DNA of 64,000 nt from Deferrisoma camini S3R1 (GTDB taxonomy: Bacteria; Desulfobacterota; Deferrisomatia; Deferrisomatales; Deferrisomataceae): assembly GCF_000526155.1 (NCBI RefSeq), contig NZ_JAFN01000001.1, positions 2,877,014-2,941,013 on the forward strand. The letters are read 5' to 3'. The number at the start of each line of letters is the position of its first letter. Positions within the stretch are counted from its first letter, which is position 1. Both the position numbers and the translations under genes were made by a program. Shown here one piece after another: positions 9,081 through 17,788 of the stretch. Under the pieces are notes generated by a model. That model made no database searches and was not told where the DNA came from. It worked only from the letters and a program-made list of their open reading frames with translations.

Positions 9081-9578
9081 CTAGCCGGCGGCCGCGGCGG
9101 TGTCGGGGCGGTCCGAGAACTTCTCCTGGGCGATCTTGTCCTGCAGCTTGATCAGCGCCGCCAGGAGCTGTTCCGGCCGGGGCGGGCACCCGGGCACGTA
9201 CACGTCCACGGGCAGGAACTGGTCCACCCCCTGGACCGTGTTGTACACGTTGAAGATGCCGCCGGAGCAGGCGCAGGTGCCGTAGGCGATGACCCACTTG
9301 GGGTCGGGCATCTGGCGGTAGATCTTCTGGACCATGGCGGCCATCTTCTTGGTGACCGTGCCGGCCACGATCATCAGGTCGGACTGGCGGGGGGAGGGCC
9401 GGAACACCTCGGCGCCGAACCGGGCGATGTCGTAGGAGGCCGAGGAGGCCACCATCATCTCCAGGGCGCAGCAGGCCAGCCCGAAGGTGGCGGGCCAGAT
9501 GGAGTTCTTCCGGGCCCAGCCCACCAGCTTCTCCAGGTTCGTCACCAGAACCGGGGGCAGCTTGGTCTCTACTCCCAT
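9081..9578 (-). CDS. nuoB: NADH-quinone oxidoreductase subunit B
   Basis: Holds the terminal [4Fe-4S] cluster N2 of complex I. 165 residues from the ATG at 9578; the open frame extends much further upstream through nuoA, but family similarity begins here. Cluster ligands are seen in [10 protein letters not shown] (two adjacent Cys), YGTCACSGG and [12 protein letters not shown]. The start overlaps the end of nuoA by 10 bases, a sign of translational coupling. Confidence 0.96.
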   Translation of the reverse strand: MGVETKLPPVLVTNLEKLVGWARKNSIWPATFGLACCALEMMVASSASYDIARFGAEVFRPSPRQSDLMIVAGTVTKKMAAMVQKIYRQMPDPKWVIAYGTCACSGGIFNVYNTVQGVDQFLPVDVYVPGCPPRPEQLLAALIKLQDKIAQEKFSDRPDTAAAAG

Positions 9579-9925
9579 TCCAGCACTCCTTTCCTCCAGA
9601 TGTACGCGTACCCCACCAGGAGGATGAACAGGAACACGAGCATCTCGACGAACCCGAAGAGCCCCAGGGCCTTGAACTTCACGGCCCACGGGTACAGGAA
9701 CACCACCTCGACGTCGAACACCAGGAACACCATGGCCACCAGGTAGTACTTGACGTCGAACGGCCGGCGGGCCCCCGGGTCCACGGTCATGCCGCACTCG
9801 TAGGTGGACAGCTTCTCCGAGTCGGGCCGCCGCGGCCCCAGCATGGCCGACATGAGCACCATGCCGAGCCCGAAGCCGGCCGCCAACAGGAACAGGATCA
9901 GGATCGGAACGTAGTTTTGGAGCAT
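9569..9925 (-). CDS. nuoA: NADH-quinone oxidoreductase subunit A
   Basis: First gene of the nuo operon, a small membrane subunit of 118 residues with three hydrophobic segments. The second half carries the NuoA signature [28 protein letters not shown] ribosome site precedes the ATG at 9925, and a good sigma-70-type promoter lies about 75-100 bases upstream. Confidence 0.95.
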   Translation of the reverse strand: MLQNYVPILILFLLAAGFGLGMVLMSAMLGPRRPDSEKLSTYECGMTVDPGARRPFDVKYYLVAMVFLVFDVEVVFLYPWAVKFKALGLFGFVEMLVFLFILLVGYAYIWRKGVLEWE

Positions 9926-9998
9926 CCCATCCTCCCTGGGCCCCGGGAAGCCCCCGGGCTCGCCTCACTTTGTGAACGCCTGGAACAAGCCGCGCGGT

Positions 9999-10028
9999 AT
10001 GCTACTCGGCCGGTTTTCGCGATGTCAA
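9999..10028 (-). promoter_or_regulatory. Sigma-70-type promoter for the nuo operon
   Basis: Read on the minus strand: a perfect -35 box TTGACA (10028-10023), an 18-base spacer and a -10 box TAGCAT (10004-9999). It stands between rnfE and nuoA, pointing into nuoA, so nuo can be transcribed independently of rnf. Confidence 0.7.
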
Positions 10029-10089
10029 GGACAAACCGCCGTTGGTTCGGAACAAAGCGGCGTAACCGTGTAGAACCCCGACGATTTTG

Positions 10090-10740
10090 CTAGGCCTTCC
10101 GCCCCCGCAACTCCCCCCACCGGTTCATGCCGGCGAGCAGGAGACCCAGCGTGATGAACGCGCCCGGCGGCAGGATCATCACGATCACGGGCGAGAACCC
10201 GGGGCCCACCAGCGGCAGCCCGAACCAGGTGCCGTTGCCCAGGATCTCGCGCACGCTGCCGAGTAGGGTGAGGCTCAGGGTGAACCCCAGGCCCATGCCC
10301 AGGCCGTCGGCCACCGAAGCGGCCACCCCGTGCTTGGAGGCGAACGCCTCGGCCCGGCCCAGGATGATGCAGTTCACCACGATCAGGGGGATGAACACGC
10401 CCAGGGCCTTGTGGAGCTCGTGGGCGTAGGCGTTCATCACCAGGTCCACCACGGTCACGAACGAGGCGATCACCACGATGTAGGCCGGGATCCGCACCTT
10501 GGCCGGGATGACGGACCGGATCAGGCTGACCACCGCGTTCGAGCACAGGAGCACGAACGTGGTGGCGAGCCCCATGCCGATGCCGTTCACGGCCTCCGTG
10601 GTCACGGCCAGGGTCGGACACATGCCCAGCACCAGCCGGAACACCGGGTTCTCGCTGGCGATGCCCTTCCAGAACTCGAAGAACAGGGAGCCGGGCTTCT
10701 GTGCGCTCATGGGACGTTCCCGCTGGGAGCCCATCTTCAT
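10090..10740 (-). CDS. rnfE: Rnf complex membrane subunit RnfE
   Basis: Integral membrane subunit of the Rnf ferredoxin:NAD+ oxidoreductase, 216 residues. It has six hydrophobic segments and family motifs such as ENPVFRLVLGMCPTLAVTT and PLIVVNCIILGRAEAFAS. The ATG at 10740 overlaps the rnfG stop (ATGA) and has a GGAGGAGAGGG ribosome site. Starts at 10734 and 10710 are possible but less well placed. It is the last gene of rnfABCDGE. Confidence 0.92.
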   Translation of the reverse strand: MKMGSQRERPMSAQKPGSLFFEFWKGIASENPVFRLVLGMCPTLAVTTEAVNGIGMGLATTFVLLCSNAVVSLIRSVIPAKVRIPAYIVVIASFVTVVDLVMNAYAHELHKALGVFIPLIVVNCIILGRAEAFASKHGVAASVADGLGMGLGFTLSLTLLGSVREILGNGTWFGLPLVGPGFSPVIVMILPPGAFITLGLLLAGMNRWGELRGRKA

Positions 10741-11309
10741 CCCTCTCCTCCGGGCGTGAAGATCTGGGACTTCGCGGCCTCGAACGCCTCCAGGGCCTCG
10801 CGGATGGCTTTGACCAGGGCCCGGGGCGTGATCGTGGCGCCGGTGATCTGGTCGAAGTCCCCCCCGTCCTTCTTCACGGCCCAGTTGGCGCTCCGGAGGC
10901 TCTTCCCCCGGAACTGGGCCAGGTACCCCGGGTCCGCGGCCTTGGCCCCCAGCCCGGGGGTCTCGGCGTGCTGCAGGATCACCACGCCGGTGACCCGGCC
11001 CTCCCGGTCCACCCCCACCAGGGCCCGGATCCATCCCCCGTACCCCTCGGGCGAGGCCGCCTCGAACGCGGCGCCCACGACCCGGCCGCCCTTGCGGCCC
11101 ACGTAGTACGTGCGGCCGTTCACCACCCGGGCGTCCTGGTCCGGGGCGTTGTCGAAGGGGGGCAGCACGGCCCGCACGCCCCGGAGCAGCTCCTCGCGCA
11201 GGGCCTGGCGGATCGGCTCCTCGGTCAGGTCGTACACCTTGGCCAGGCCCAGGGCCGCCACCACGCACACCGTGGTGAGCACCAGCACCATCCGCGCCAT
11301 GTCCCTCAT
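10737..11309 (-). CDS. rnfG: Rnf complex subunit RnfG (covalent FMN)
   Basis: 190 residues: one N-terminal membrane helix (ARMVLVLTTVCVVAALGLA) followed by an FMN-binding domain facing the outside. The flavinylation motif is seen as DQITGATITPRAL near residue 160, where the threonine carries FMN in studied RnfG proteins. The start overlaps the rnfD stop (ATGA) and its own stop overlaps the rnfE start, so D, G and E appear translationally coupled. Confidence 0.93.
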   Translation of the reverse strand: MRDMARMVLVLTTVCVVAALGLAKVYDLTEEPIRQALREELLRGVRAVLPPFDNAPDQDARVVNGRTYYVGRKGGRVVGAAFEAASPEGYGGWIRALVGVDREGRVTGVVILQHAETPGLGAKAADPGYLAQFRGKSLRSANWAVKKDGGDFDQITGATITPRALVKAIREALEAFEAAKSQIFTPGGEG

Positions 11310-12331
11310 GACGCCGCCCCTTTCGCGTCGGGCACCCAACCGAACTTCCGAGGCTTCGTGAACCGGTCGATCAGGGGCACCGTCGCGTTCATGAGGAGGA
11401 TCGCGAAGCTCACCCCCTCGGGATAGCCTCCCCACAGCCGGATCACCGCGGTCAGGAGCCCGCATCCCACCCCGAACGCCCACCGTCCCCGGGCCGTCAG
11501 GGGGCTCGTGACCATGTCGGTGGCCATGTAGCACGCCCCCAGCACCGCCCCGCCGGTGACCAGGTGGAACCACGGGGGCACCACCTTGGCCGGGGCCCCG
11601 AGCCAGGCCGCGCCGGTGACGAGCACCAGGGTTCCCAGGAACGCCACCGGGATGTCCCAGGGGATGATCCGCTTCCAGAGCAGGTAGGCCGCGCCCACGA
11701 GGAGGAGCAGCTCCGACACCTCGCCGAGGCTCCCCGGCTGGAGCCCCACGAACAGCTTCCACCACGGGATGCCGGCCAAGGCATCGCCCAGGGCGCCGTG
11801 GGTGGCCACGGCGGTCTTGGCCGCGCCCAGGGGGGTCGCAGCGGTCACGGCGTCGGCCAGGGCGCCGCCCGGCACGGCCCAGTTGGTCATGGCCACCGGG
11901 AACGAGATCAGCAGGAACACCCGGGCCACCAGGGCCGGGTTGAACGGGTTCTGGCCCAGCCCCCCGAACACCTGCTTGCCGAGCCCGATCGCCACCACCC
12001 CCCCCAGGAGGGCCATCCACCAGGGGCTCGTGGCCGGCAGGTTCATGCCCAGCAGCAGCCCCGTGAGCACGGCGGAGCCGTCGGCCAGGGCGTTGGGTCG
12101 GCCGCGCAGCCGCAGGGCCCCCGACTCGGCGGCTGCGGCCCCGGCCACGCACCAACCGATCACCCAGGCGGCCCGCCACCCGAACGCGTACACCCCCCAC
12201 ACCACGGCCGGTGTCAGCGCCGCCACCACCTGCCACATGATCCGGGCGGTGGTGTCGCCCTGGAACACGTGGGGCGACGAGGACAGGATCCACTTGGGGT
12301 CGTTGGGGTTGGTCACGGTGTCAGCGTCCAA
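11306..12331 (-). CDS. rnfD: Rnf complex membrane subunit RnfD
   Basis: 341-residue membrane subunit with about nine hydrophobic segments. It has the RnfD signature PATSPWWMALLGGVVAIGLGKQVFGGLGQNPFNPA and a flavin-attachment region (AVTAATPLGAAKTAV) in the place of the usual S/TGAT. The first residue of that motif pair reads T-A-A-T, a small departure from TGAT. A repeat-filled gap of 134 bases separates it from rnfC. Confidence 0.93.
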   Translation of the reverse strand: MDADTVTNPNDPKWILSSSPHVFQGDTTARIMWQVVAALTPAVVWGVYAFGWRAAWVIGWCVAGAAAAESGALRLRGRPNALADGSAVLTGLLLGMNLPATSPWWMALLGGVVAIGLGKQVFGGLGQNPFNPALVARVFLLISFPVAMTNWAVPGGALADAVTAATPLGAAKTAVATHGALGDALAGIPWWKLFVGLQPGSLGEVSELLLLVGAAYLLWKRIIPWDIPVAFLGTLVLVTGAAWLGAPAKVVPPWFHLVTGGAVLGACYMATDMVTSPLTARGRWAFGVGCGLLTAVIRLWGGYPEGVSFAILLMNATVPLIDRFTKPRKFGWVPDAKGAAS

Positions 12332-12340
12332 TGCAAAGGT

Positions 12341-12458
12341 CGTACGTCGTGAGTCGGAAATCGTAAACCGTGAATGGTGAATCGTGAATGGTGAATGGTT
12401 TCGGATACATTCGGGAGGTTTTCTCGCCTCCCAGCCTTCCAGCTTTCTAGCTTTCTAG
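12341..12458. repeat. 7-bp and 8-bp tandem arrays between rnfC and rnfD
   Basis: Positions 12341-12396 hold eight units in exact 7-bp register (CGTACGT, CGTGAGT, CGGAAAT, CGTAAAC, CGTGAAT, GGTGAAT, CGTGAAT, GGTGAAT). After a 30-base linker, 12427-12458 holds four 8-bp units (CCTCCCAG, CCTTCCAG, CTTTCTAG, CTTTCTAG). The arrays break an otherwise tightly coupled rnf operon. Confidence 0.85.
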
Positions 12459-12465
12459 CCTCCCC

Positions 12466-13794
12466 CTACCCCCCCTTGCGGCGCCGGGCCATGACGCGGC
12501 CCTTGGCGTACCGGATCGCCTGCACGAGCGGGATCGCCGCCGGGCATACGAACGAGCACGACCCGCACTCGATGCAGTCCAGGGCGTTCCACTCGTCCGC
12601 CTCGGCCACCATCTCGTGGGCGATCAGGGTGCGCAGGGTGGTGGGCGCGAGCCCCATGGGGCAGGCGTCCACGCACCGGCCGCACCGGATGCACGGCCCC
12701 TCCGGGGCGGTACGCACCCGGTCCCGGGGCAGCAGGAGCACCCCCGAGGTGCCCTTGACCGCCGGCACGTCCGGGTCGTGGTGGGCGATGCCCATCATCG
12801 GCCCGCCCAGGATCAGCTTGCCCGGCTCGCCGCGCAGGCCGCCGGCCAGCTCGATCAGGTGCCGCACCGGCGTGCCGATGCGCACCCTCAGGTTCCGGGG
12901 CTCGGCCACGCCCTCACCGGTCACGGTGGTGATCCGCTCCACCAAGGGGCGGCCGACCGACACCGCGTCCCAGATGGCGGCCGCGGTGCCCACGTTCTGC
13001 ACCACCGCGCCCACGGCCATGGGCAGCTGGCCCGAGGGCACCTCGCGGCCGGTGATCGCCTTGATGAGCTGCTTCTCCGCGCCCTGGGGGTACTTGACCG
13101 CCAGCGGCACCACCTCGGCGAACCCCTGCTCCCGGGCCTTCCGGCCGAGCAGCTCGATGGCGTCGGGCTTGTTCTCCTCGATGCCGATGTAGCCCTTGTC
13201 CAGCCCGAACACCGACAGGATGACCCTCAGCCCCGCCAGGATCCGGTCGGGCTCCTCCAGCATCAGCCGGTGGTCCGCCGTGAGGTAGGGCTCGCACTCC
13301 ACCCCGTTGAGGATCACCGTGTCGATCTTGACCTCGGGCGGAGGCGAAAGCTTCACGTGGGTCGGGAACGTGGCCCCGCCCATGCCCACGATGCCGGCGG
13401 CCTGGATCCGCTGCCGGATCTCGTCGGGGTCGGCCCCGTGGGGATCGGTCAGGGGCTCCAGGTCGTCGGCCCACCGGTCGTCGCCGTCGGGCTCGATGAT
13501 CACCGCAGGCTGGGGAGGCCCCAGGGGATGGGGTGCCGGCTCCACCCGGAGCACCTTGCCCGAGGTGGGCGCGTGCACCGGCACCGACACGAACCCCACG
13601 GCCTCGCCGATCGCCTGACCGGCCAGGACCCGGTCCCCTTTTTTCACCACCGGCCGGGCCGGCGCGCCGATGTGCTGGCTCAGGGGCACCACCAGCAGGT
13701 CCGGCAACGGGGCCGGCTCCACCGGCTTGGCCGCCGAGAGGTGCTTCTGGTCCGGCGGGTGCACGCCGCCCAGCGGGAACGTGCGGGCCGCCAT
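12466..13794 (-). CDS. rnfC: Rnf complex subunit RnfC
   Basis: NADH-facing peripheral subunit with FMN and [4Fe-4S] clusters, 442 residues. Visible parts are the RnfC N-terminal domain, a nucleotide/FMN-type Rossmann region (GMGGATFPTHVKL, near residue 140), an SLBB-like part (VTGEGV) and two C-terminal cluster motifs, CIRCGRCVDACP and CIECGSCSFVCP. A GTG at 13797 overlaps the rnfB stop (GTGA). The ATG at 13794 is 7 bases after GGAGG and is taken as the start. Confidence 0.93.
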   Translation of the reverse strand: MAARTFPLGGVHPPDQKHLSAAKPVEPAPLPDLLVVPLSQHIGAPARPVVKKGDRVLAGQAIGEAVGFVSVPVHAPTSGKVLRVEPAPHPLGPPQPAVIIEPDGDDRWADDLEPLTDPHGADPDEIRQRIQAAGIVGMGGATFPTHVKLSPPPEVKIDTVILNGVECEPYLTADHRLMLEEPDRILAGLRVILSVFGLDKGYIGIEENKPDAIELLGRKAREQGFAEVVPLAVKYPQGAEKQLIKAITGREVPSGQLPMAVGAVVQNVGTAAAIWDAVSVGRPLVERITTVTGEGVAEPRNLRVRIGTPVRHLIELAGGLRGEPGKLILGGPMMGIAHHDPDVPAVKGTSGVLLLPRDRVRTAPEGPCIRCGRCVDACPMGLAPTTLRTLIAHEMVAEADEWNALDCIECGSCSFVCPAAIPLVQAIRYAKGRVMARRRKGG

Positions 13795-14795
13795 CACGCC
13801 GCCTCCCCCTGCCCCCGCACCAGGGGCTCACCCTCATGGATCGCGTTCACCGGGCAGGACTCCATGCACTGGGAGCAGGCGATGCACTTCTCGGGGTCCA
13901 CCCGGTGGGGCTGCTTACGCTCCCCCGCGATCGCGTCCACCGGGCAGACCTTGGCGCACTTGGTGCAGCCGATGCAGGCGTCCTCGTCGATCCGGGCCCG
14001 GTGGCGCACCTCCACCAGGTCGTCGATGGTGGAGGTGGGGCACACGGTGGCGCACAGCCCGCACGAGGTGCACTTCTCCGGATCGATCCGGGCCAGGTCC
14101 CGATCCATGGAGATGGCCCCGAAGGGGCAGGTCTTCTCGCACCGGCGGCACCCGATGCACCCCACCGAGCACACGGCCTTGACCGCCTTGCCCCGGTGGG
14201 GGTTCGTGCACCGGATGTACACGAGCCGGTCGGCCGGAACGAGATCGATGATCCGCTTCGGGCACGCCTCGACGCAGGCGCCGCACCCGGTGCACTTCTC
14301 GCGATCCACGTGGGCCAGCCGGTCGGGCCCCACGTGGATCGCGTCGAAGGGGCAGGCCCGCTCGCAGCTCCCCAGTCCCATGCAGCCGTAGTCGCACCGC
14401 TTGGGCCCCCCGCCCACCAGGGCGGCCGCCCGGCAGTCCGGGATGCCCGCGTACCGGCCCCGGTCGGGAGCCACGTCCGGGGACCCCTTGCAGTGGACCA
14501 CGGCCACCCGCTGCACCGTCTCGCCCGCGTCCACCCCGAGGATCCCGGCCACGGCCTGGGCCACGTCGCCCCCCCCCGGGATGCAGGCCGTGGGCGCCGC
14601 CTCGCCCTCTACCAACGCCTGGGCCAGGGCCGAGCATCCCGCGTACCCGCAGGCCCCGCAGTTCACCCCGGGCAGAACGCCCTCGATCTGCTCCACCCGG
14701 GGATCCACCTCGACCCGGAACCGCAGGCTCGCCACCGCCAGCCCCAGGGCGGCCAGCAGCCCCAGCAGCCCCAGCACACCGACCGCGGGAATCAC
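13794..14795 (-). CDS. rnfB: Rnf complex iron-sulfur subunit RnfB (extended, about seven clusters)
   Basis: 333 residues, far longer than the roughly 190-residue proteobacterial RnfB. It has an N-terminal membrane helix, a four-cysteine Fe-S domain ([20 protein letters not shown] and the nearby CIPGG), then six ferredoxin-type CxxCxxCxxxCP-like motifs in the last two thirds ([72 protein letters not shown]). It is the ferredoxin entry point of Rnf. The start is a GTG with a GAGGGTG site, 7 bases after rnfA. Confidence 0.93.
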   Translation of the reverse strand: MIPAVGVLGLLGLLAALGLAVASLRFRVEVDPRVEQIEGVLPGVNCGACGYAGCSALAQALVEGEAAPTACIPGGGDVAQAVAGILGVDAGETVQRVAVVHCKGSPDVAPDRGRYAGIPDCRAAALVGGGPKRCDYGCMGLGSCERACPFDAIHVGPDRLAHVDREKCTGCGACVEACPKRIIDLVPADRLVYIRCTNPHRGKAVKAVCSVGCIGCRRCEKTCPFGAISMDRDLARIDPEKCTSCGLCATVCPTSTIDDLVEVRHRARIDEDACIGCTKCAKVCPVDAIAGERKQPHRVDPEKCIACSQCMESCPVNAIHEGEPLVRGQGEAA

Positions 14796-14802
14796 GGCAC
14801 CC

Positions 14803-15384
14803 TCACTGCTTCACCAGGCCGGCGAACCCCAGGAACGCCAGGGAGAGAAGGCCCGCGGTCACCAGGGCCACGGCCGTGCCCTGGAACGCCTTGGGCACGT
14901 CGGCCACCGCGATCCGCTCGCGCATGCCGGAGAAGAGGACGAGGGCCAGGCCGAACCCAAGGGACGCGCCCACGCTGAACACCACGGTCTCCAGGAACCC
15001 GTGGCCCTTCTGCACGTTGAGCACGGCCAGGCCCAGCACGGCGCAGTTGGTGGTGATCAGGGGAAGGAAGATGCCCAAGGCCTGGTGGAGCGCCGGGCTC
15101 GCGTACTGGACCACCATCTCCACCAGCTGCACCAGGGCGGCGATGACCAGGATGAACGCGATGGTCTGGAGGTACTCGAGGCGCAGGGGCACCAGGACCA
15201 GGGTCTGGAGGAACCAGGTGACCACGCCGGCCACGGTCATGACGAACAGGACCGCCAGGCTCATGCCCACCGCGGTCTCGGTGCGCTTGGACACCCCCAG
15301 GAAGGGGCAGATCCCCAGGAACCGCGCCAAAACGAAATTGTTCACGAGCACGGCGCTGAGGAAGAGCAGTCCCAGTGCTGCCAT
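14803..15384 (-). CDS. rnfA: Rnf complex membrane subunit RnfA
   Basis: First gene of rnfABCDGE, 193 residues with six hydrophobic segments. RnfA signatures are [21 protein letters not shown] near residue 15 and [11 protein letters not shown] near residue 105, the inverted-topology partner of RnfE. A promoter candidate lies 80-115 bases upstream. Confidence 0.94.
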   Translation of the reverse strand: MAALGLLFLSAVLVNNFVLARFLGICPFLGVSKRTETAVGMSLAVLFVMTVAGVVTWFLQTLVLVPLRLEYLQTIAFILVIAALVQLVEMVVQYASPALHQALGIFLPLITTNCAVLGLAVLNVQKGHGFLETVVFSVGASLGFGLALVLFSGMRERIAVADVPKAFQGTAVALVTAGLLSLAFLGFAGLVKQ

Positions 15385-15470
15385 CGGCCCACCTTTTTCA
15401 GCAAACCAAACAAAACAGTAACGAAATCGAACGAGACCGGCCCCTCCCCCGGAGGGCGGGCGGCCCGCAG

Positions 15471-15498
15471 CGTATGAAAACGATCACAAGCTTGTCAA
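15471..15498 (-). promoter_or_regulatory. Candidate sigma-70-type promoter for the rnf operon
   Basis: Minus strand: a perfect -35 TTGACA (15498-15493), a 16-base spacer and a weak -10 CATACG (15476-15471). It overlaps the 3' end of the upstream Cys-rich gene and points into rnfA. The -10 box is poor, so the exact start is uncertain. Confidence 0.5.
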
Positions 15499-16172
15499 GA
15501 ACCCCGGCTCTCCCCCGCCCGCCACCAGCGGTACAGCCCCTCGCCGGTGCCGAACCTCCGCTCCAGGGCCGCGTGCCACCCCTGCAATCTTTGTTCCAGA
15601 CCGGACACGGCCCCCTCGGCCTCCTGCGGATCGCCGAACACCACCGCGGCGAACACACCCCGAGCTCCCGCGAAGTCGTCCGTGTCGCCCGCGGGCTCGG
15701 GCAGGCCCAACGCCTCGGCCAGGGCCCGGGCCGGCCCCGAGCACAGGAACCCAAAGCACAAGGGGGCCCTCCAGGGCCCCAGCACACACCCGTTCGGGGA
15801 GAGGTATGCGCACCCCACCCCCGTGGCCACCCGGCCGGTCCGGCGCTCGCGGACCCGGAACCGGGGGGGCACGGGACGGCGCGCGCACAGATGCCGCCGG
15901 GCCCGTTCCAGGGCCTCGACCACCTCCGGGGGAAACCGGCCCTCGTCGCCGAGGCCCGGGATCCAGTACCCGTCGGCCACCCCCGCCTGGCAGCACCCCG
16001 CAAACACTCCCTCGAGCACCTCGACGTCCGCGGCCGGAAGGCGGGGGTGGGCCAGCCGGGTCACCTCGACGCACCGGGCGCAGAACGCCGAGGTCCACGC
16101 CGAGAAGAACCCCTGCAGGGCCCGGCCCGCCCGTTCGTAGGCCCGGACGCGCAGCCCGACCGGCGTCCTCAT
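15495..16172 (-). CDS. Cysteine-rich protein of unknown function
   Basis: 225 residues from the ATG at 16172, which overlaps the stop of the upstream lipoprotein gene (ATGA). I do not recognise the family with confidence. It carries conserved-looking cysteine groups: CARC near residue 33, a CC pair near 61, CAR near 93, and CAYLSPNGCVLG followed by CFGFLC around 130-150. The last group resembles the metal-chelating cluster of YkgJ-type proteins. There is no signal peptide or membrane helix. Coupling to the lipoprotein suggests co-expression only. Confidence 0.6.
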   Translation of the reverse strand: MRTPVGLRVRAYERAGRALQGFFSAWTSAFCARCVEVTRLAHPRLPAADVEVLEGVFAGCCQAGVADGYWIPGLGDEGRFPPEVVEALERARRHLCARRPVPPRFRVRERRTGRVATGVGCAYLSPNGCVLGPWRAPLCFGFLCSGPARALAEALGLPEPAGDTDDFAGARGVFAAVVFGDPQEAEGAVSGLEQRLQGWHAALERRFGTGEGLYRWWRAGESRGS

Positions 16173-16786
16173 CCCCCGAGCCGGGCCACCACCTTTCGGA
16201 ACTCCTCGCTCTGGGCCAGCGCCCGGAAGGTGTCCATCAGGGCCTCCCGAAAGGCGGCCTCCGCCCGGCGGGCCGTGTTGCCCGGGGACTTCACCTGGTT
16301 CTCGGCCTCCACCTTCACCTTGGAGAGCACGTTGCCGTCCCGGTCCACGAACGACACGGCGTAGGCCACCCGCACCCGGATCTCGTCCATCACCGTGCCG
16401 GGCACCTCTTCGAGGGAGAACTCCCGCAGCTCCAGGTCCAGGTAGATGCGGGCCTTGCCCTGGGACGAGGCCTCCAAACCCCGGTGGAGCAGGTATCGGC
16501 GCAGCTCCTGGGCCACGTAGGCCGCGGGGTCGGCTTCCAGAAAGGCGTCCTGGGGGGTCTTTTCGAACCGGGTGTACAGCACCCCCACCCGCTGCCCGGC
16601 CCGTTCCGGCGGCCGGGCGTCCCGCACCTGCCGGACCCAGAACGACCACGCGGCCGGGGTGTCGCTCCACCCCGGCTGGGCCTCCATCGGCACCGGCCCG
16701 GGATTGAGGATCACCGCCTTGGGGGCGCAGGCCCAAAGCGAGAAAAGGCCCAGGACCGCGACGATTCGAACCAGCGCTCGGCTCAT
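16169..16786 (-). CDS. Putative lipoprotein of unknown function
   Basis: 205 residues with an N-terminal signal (MSRALVRIVAVLGLFSLWAC) ending in a lipobox-like LWAC, so probably lipid-anchored. The W at -2 is unusual. The mature part has beta-rich, LptE/YajG-like character (YVAQELRRYLLHRGLE, then RIYLDLELREF and RVRVAYAVSFVDRDG), as in small outer-membrane-associated lipoproteins, but no family is assigned. It has a strong AAAAAGGAGG ribosome site. The gap upstream is packed with short tandem repeats. Confidence 0.6.
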   Translation of the reverse strand: MSRALVRIVAVLGLFSLWACAPKAVILNPGPVPMEAQPGWSDTPAAWSFWVRQVRDARPPERAGQRVGVLYTRFEKTPQDAFLEADPAAYVAQELRRYLLHRGLEASSQGKARIYLDLELREFSLEEVPGTVMDEIRVRVAYAVSFVDRDGNVLSKVKVEAENQVKSPGNTARRAEAAFREALMDTFRALAQSEEFRKVVARLGG

Positions 16787-16803
16787 GGGGGAACCTCCTT
16801 TTT

Positions 16804-16955
16804 GGGCCTTCGGCCCGCTGGAAAGCTGGAACGCTAGAAGGCTGGAACGCTAGGAAGCTGGGAGGCCAGGAGGCCGAAAACCTTCTCTGGCTCCCAGCGG
16901 TTTCGGGTAACTTCGGTTTTCGGTCGTTGGTCGTCGGTCGTTGGTCGTTGGCCGC
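16804..16955. repeat. Composite intergenic module: hairpin, 8-bp array, 7-bp array
   Basis: A GGGCC-TTC-GGCCC hairpin (16804-16816) is followed directly by eight 8-bp units (16817-16880: GCTGGAAA, GCTGGAAC, GCTAGAAG, GCTGGAAC, GCTAGGAA, GCTGGGAG, GCCAGGAG, GCCGAAAA). After a linker come five 7-bp units of the CGGTCGT/TGGTCGT type (16921-16955). The register is exact over each array. Confidence 0.85.
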
Positions 16956-17049
16956 AAAGCCGTGGCTATTTGGGTCGTCGGTTTCCGGTCGCCGGGCCGG
17001 GGCGACATGGTAGCCCAGGCTCGTGGGGAACGGAAGCGGGGGGCTAGCG

Positions 17050-17278
17050 TAGCGTTTCCTAAATCTCGTAGTACTCCAGGGGGTGGGGCTGGGGGCCCCT
17101 CCTTCGCTGAACGGCCTCGCAGGGGCCGCCTCGGCGCGGTCCGCTGCGGCGCGTGAGAGCACGCGCCGCGGCCGCTCCCCTGGCGCCGGGCGGCCCAGGC
17201 TGCTCGGCCGTCGCGCTTCGTCGGAGCCCCCAGCCCCACCGAAGCAATCCGCATACGTTTTCGCGAAACGGAACGCTA
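17050..17278 (+). repeat. GC-rich palindromic element, copy A (229 bp)
   Basis: Ends are near-inverted (TAGCGTTTCC at 17050-17059 and GGAACGCTA at 17270-17278). Outer arms pair over about 34 bases (GGTGGGGCTGGGGGC on the left with GCCCCCAGCCCCACC on the right). The centre has a perfect 9-bp hairpin, GCGGCGCGT-GAGAGC-ACGCGCCGC (17146-17169). There is no coding capacity. Very similar copies lie at 31282, 32418 and 40026, all in the same orientation. Confidence 0.85.
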
Positions 17279-17311
17279 GAACGTGATGGAATCCTGGAGG
17301 TTTTCAAGCCT

Positions 17312-17335
17312 CCTAGCGTCCTAGCGTCCTAGCGG
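17312..17335. repeat. 8-bp tandem array (CCTAGCGT class)
   Basis: Three units in exact register: CCTAGCGT, CCTAGCGT, CCTAGCGG. It lies between palindromic element A and the promoter of the metallopeptidase gene. Confidence 0.8.
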
Positions 17336-17344
17336 AAAAAACGT

Positions 17345-17373
17345 TTGACCCGAGCGAGCCGGCTCCATAAACT
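17345..17373 (+). promoter_or_regulatory. Sigma-70-type promoter for the metallopeptidase-speD operon
   Basis: -35 TTGACC (17345-17350), a 17-base spacer, -10 TAAACT (17368-17373). The expected transcription start is about 15 bases before the ATG at 17396, giving a short leader. Confidence 0.65.
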
Positions 17374-17395
17374 TCGCCGTTTCGCCGGACGAGCC

Positions 17396-17770
17396 ATGGA
17401 CCGCAGACGATTCGAACAGATCGCAGAAGATCAGCTGGCCGCCCTGCCCCGGGCCCTGCTGGACCGCATCGACAACGTGACGATCTGGGTGGAGGACTGG
17501 CCCGACCCCCAGACCCTCGCGGAGATGGGGATCCGTGAGCGGGACGGGCTGCTGGGACTGTACCAGGGCTGGCCCCTGTCGGAGCGGACCCACGACATCG
17601 TGGCCCGACTGCCGGACCGGATCGTCCTGTTCCAGGGCCCCATCGAACGCTACGCCGCCGCCTGGGGCGTGCCGGTGGAGGAGGTCGTCCGCGACACCCT
17701 CGTCCACGAGATCGGCCACTACCTGGGCCTGTCCGAGGCCCAACTCCGCCGCCTCGAAAGAGGAGGCTGA
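17396..17770 (+). CDS. Small zinc metallopeptidase-like protein (minimal metallopeptidase family)
   Basis: 124 residues from the ATG at 17396; an upstream in-frame ATG at 17345 overlaps the promoter. The zinc-binding HExxH is HEIGH at residues 104-108, close to the C-terminus. With the preceding LPDRIVLFQGPIER region this is the layout of the short bacterial metallopeptidase family (formerly DUF1025). The physiological substrate is unknown. speD starts 18 bases downstream, so the two form an operon. Confidence 0.8.
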   Translation: MDRRRFEQIAEDQLAALPRALLDRIDNVTIWVEDWPDPQTLAEMGIRERDGLLGLYQGWPLSERTHDIVARLPDRIVLFQGPIERYAAAWGVPVEEVVRDTLVHEIGHYLGLSEAQLRRLERGG

Positions 17771-17788
17771 CCCACGGGAGGGACGCCC

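Noticed and set aside
10025-10621. 198-codon minus-strand frame overlapping rnfE
   Set aside because: Different frame of the rnfE region without RnfE features; the RnfE frame ends at 10090 and matches the family.
17050-17278. Structured rRNA or tRNA gene in the GC-rich palindromic repeats
   Set aside because: No tRNA arms, anticodon loop or rRNA-like segments; the sequence is an inverted repeat with four similar copies.
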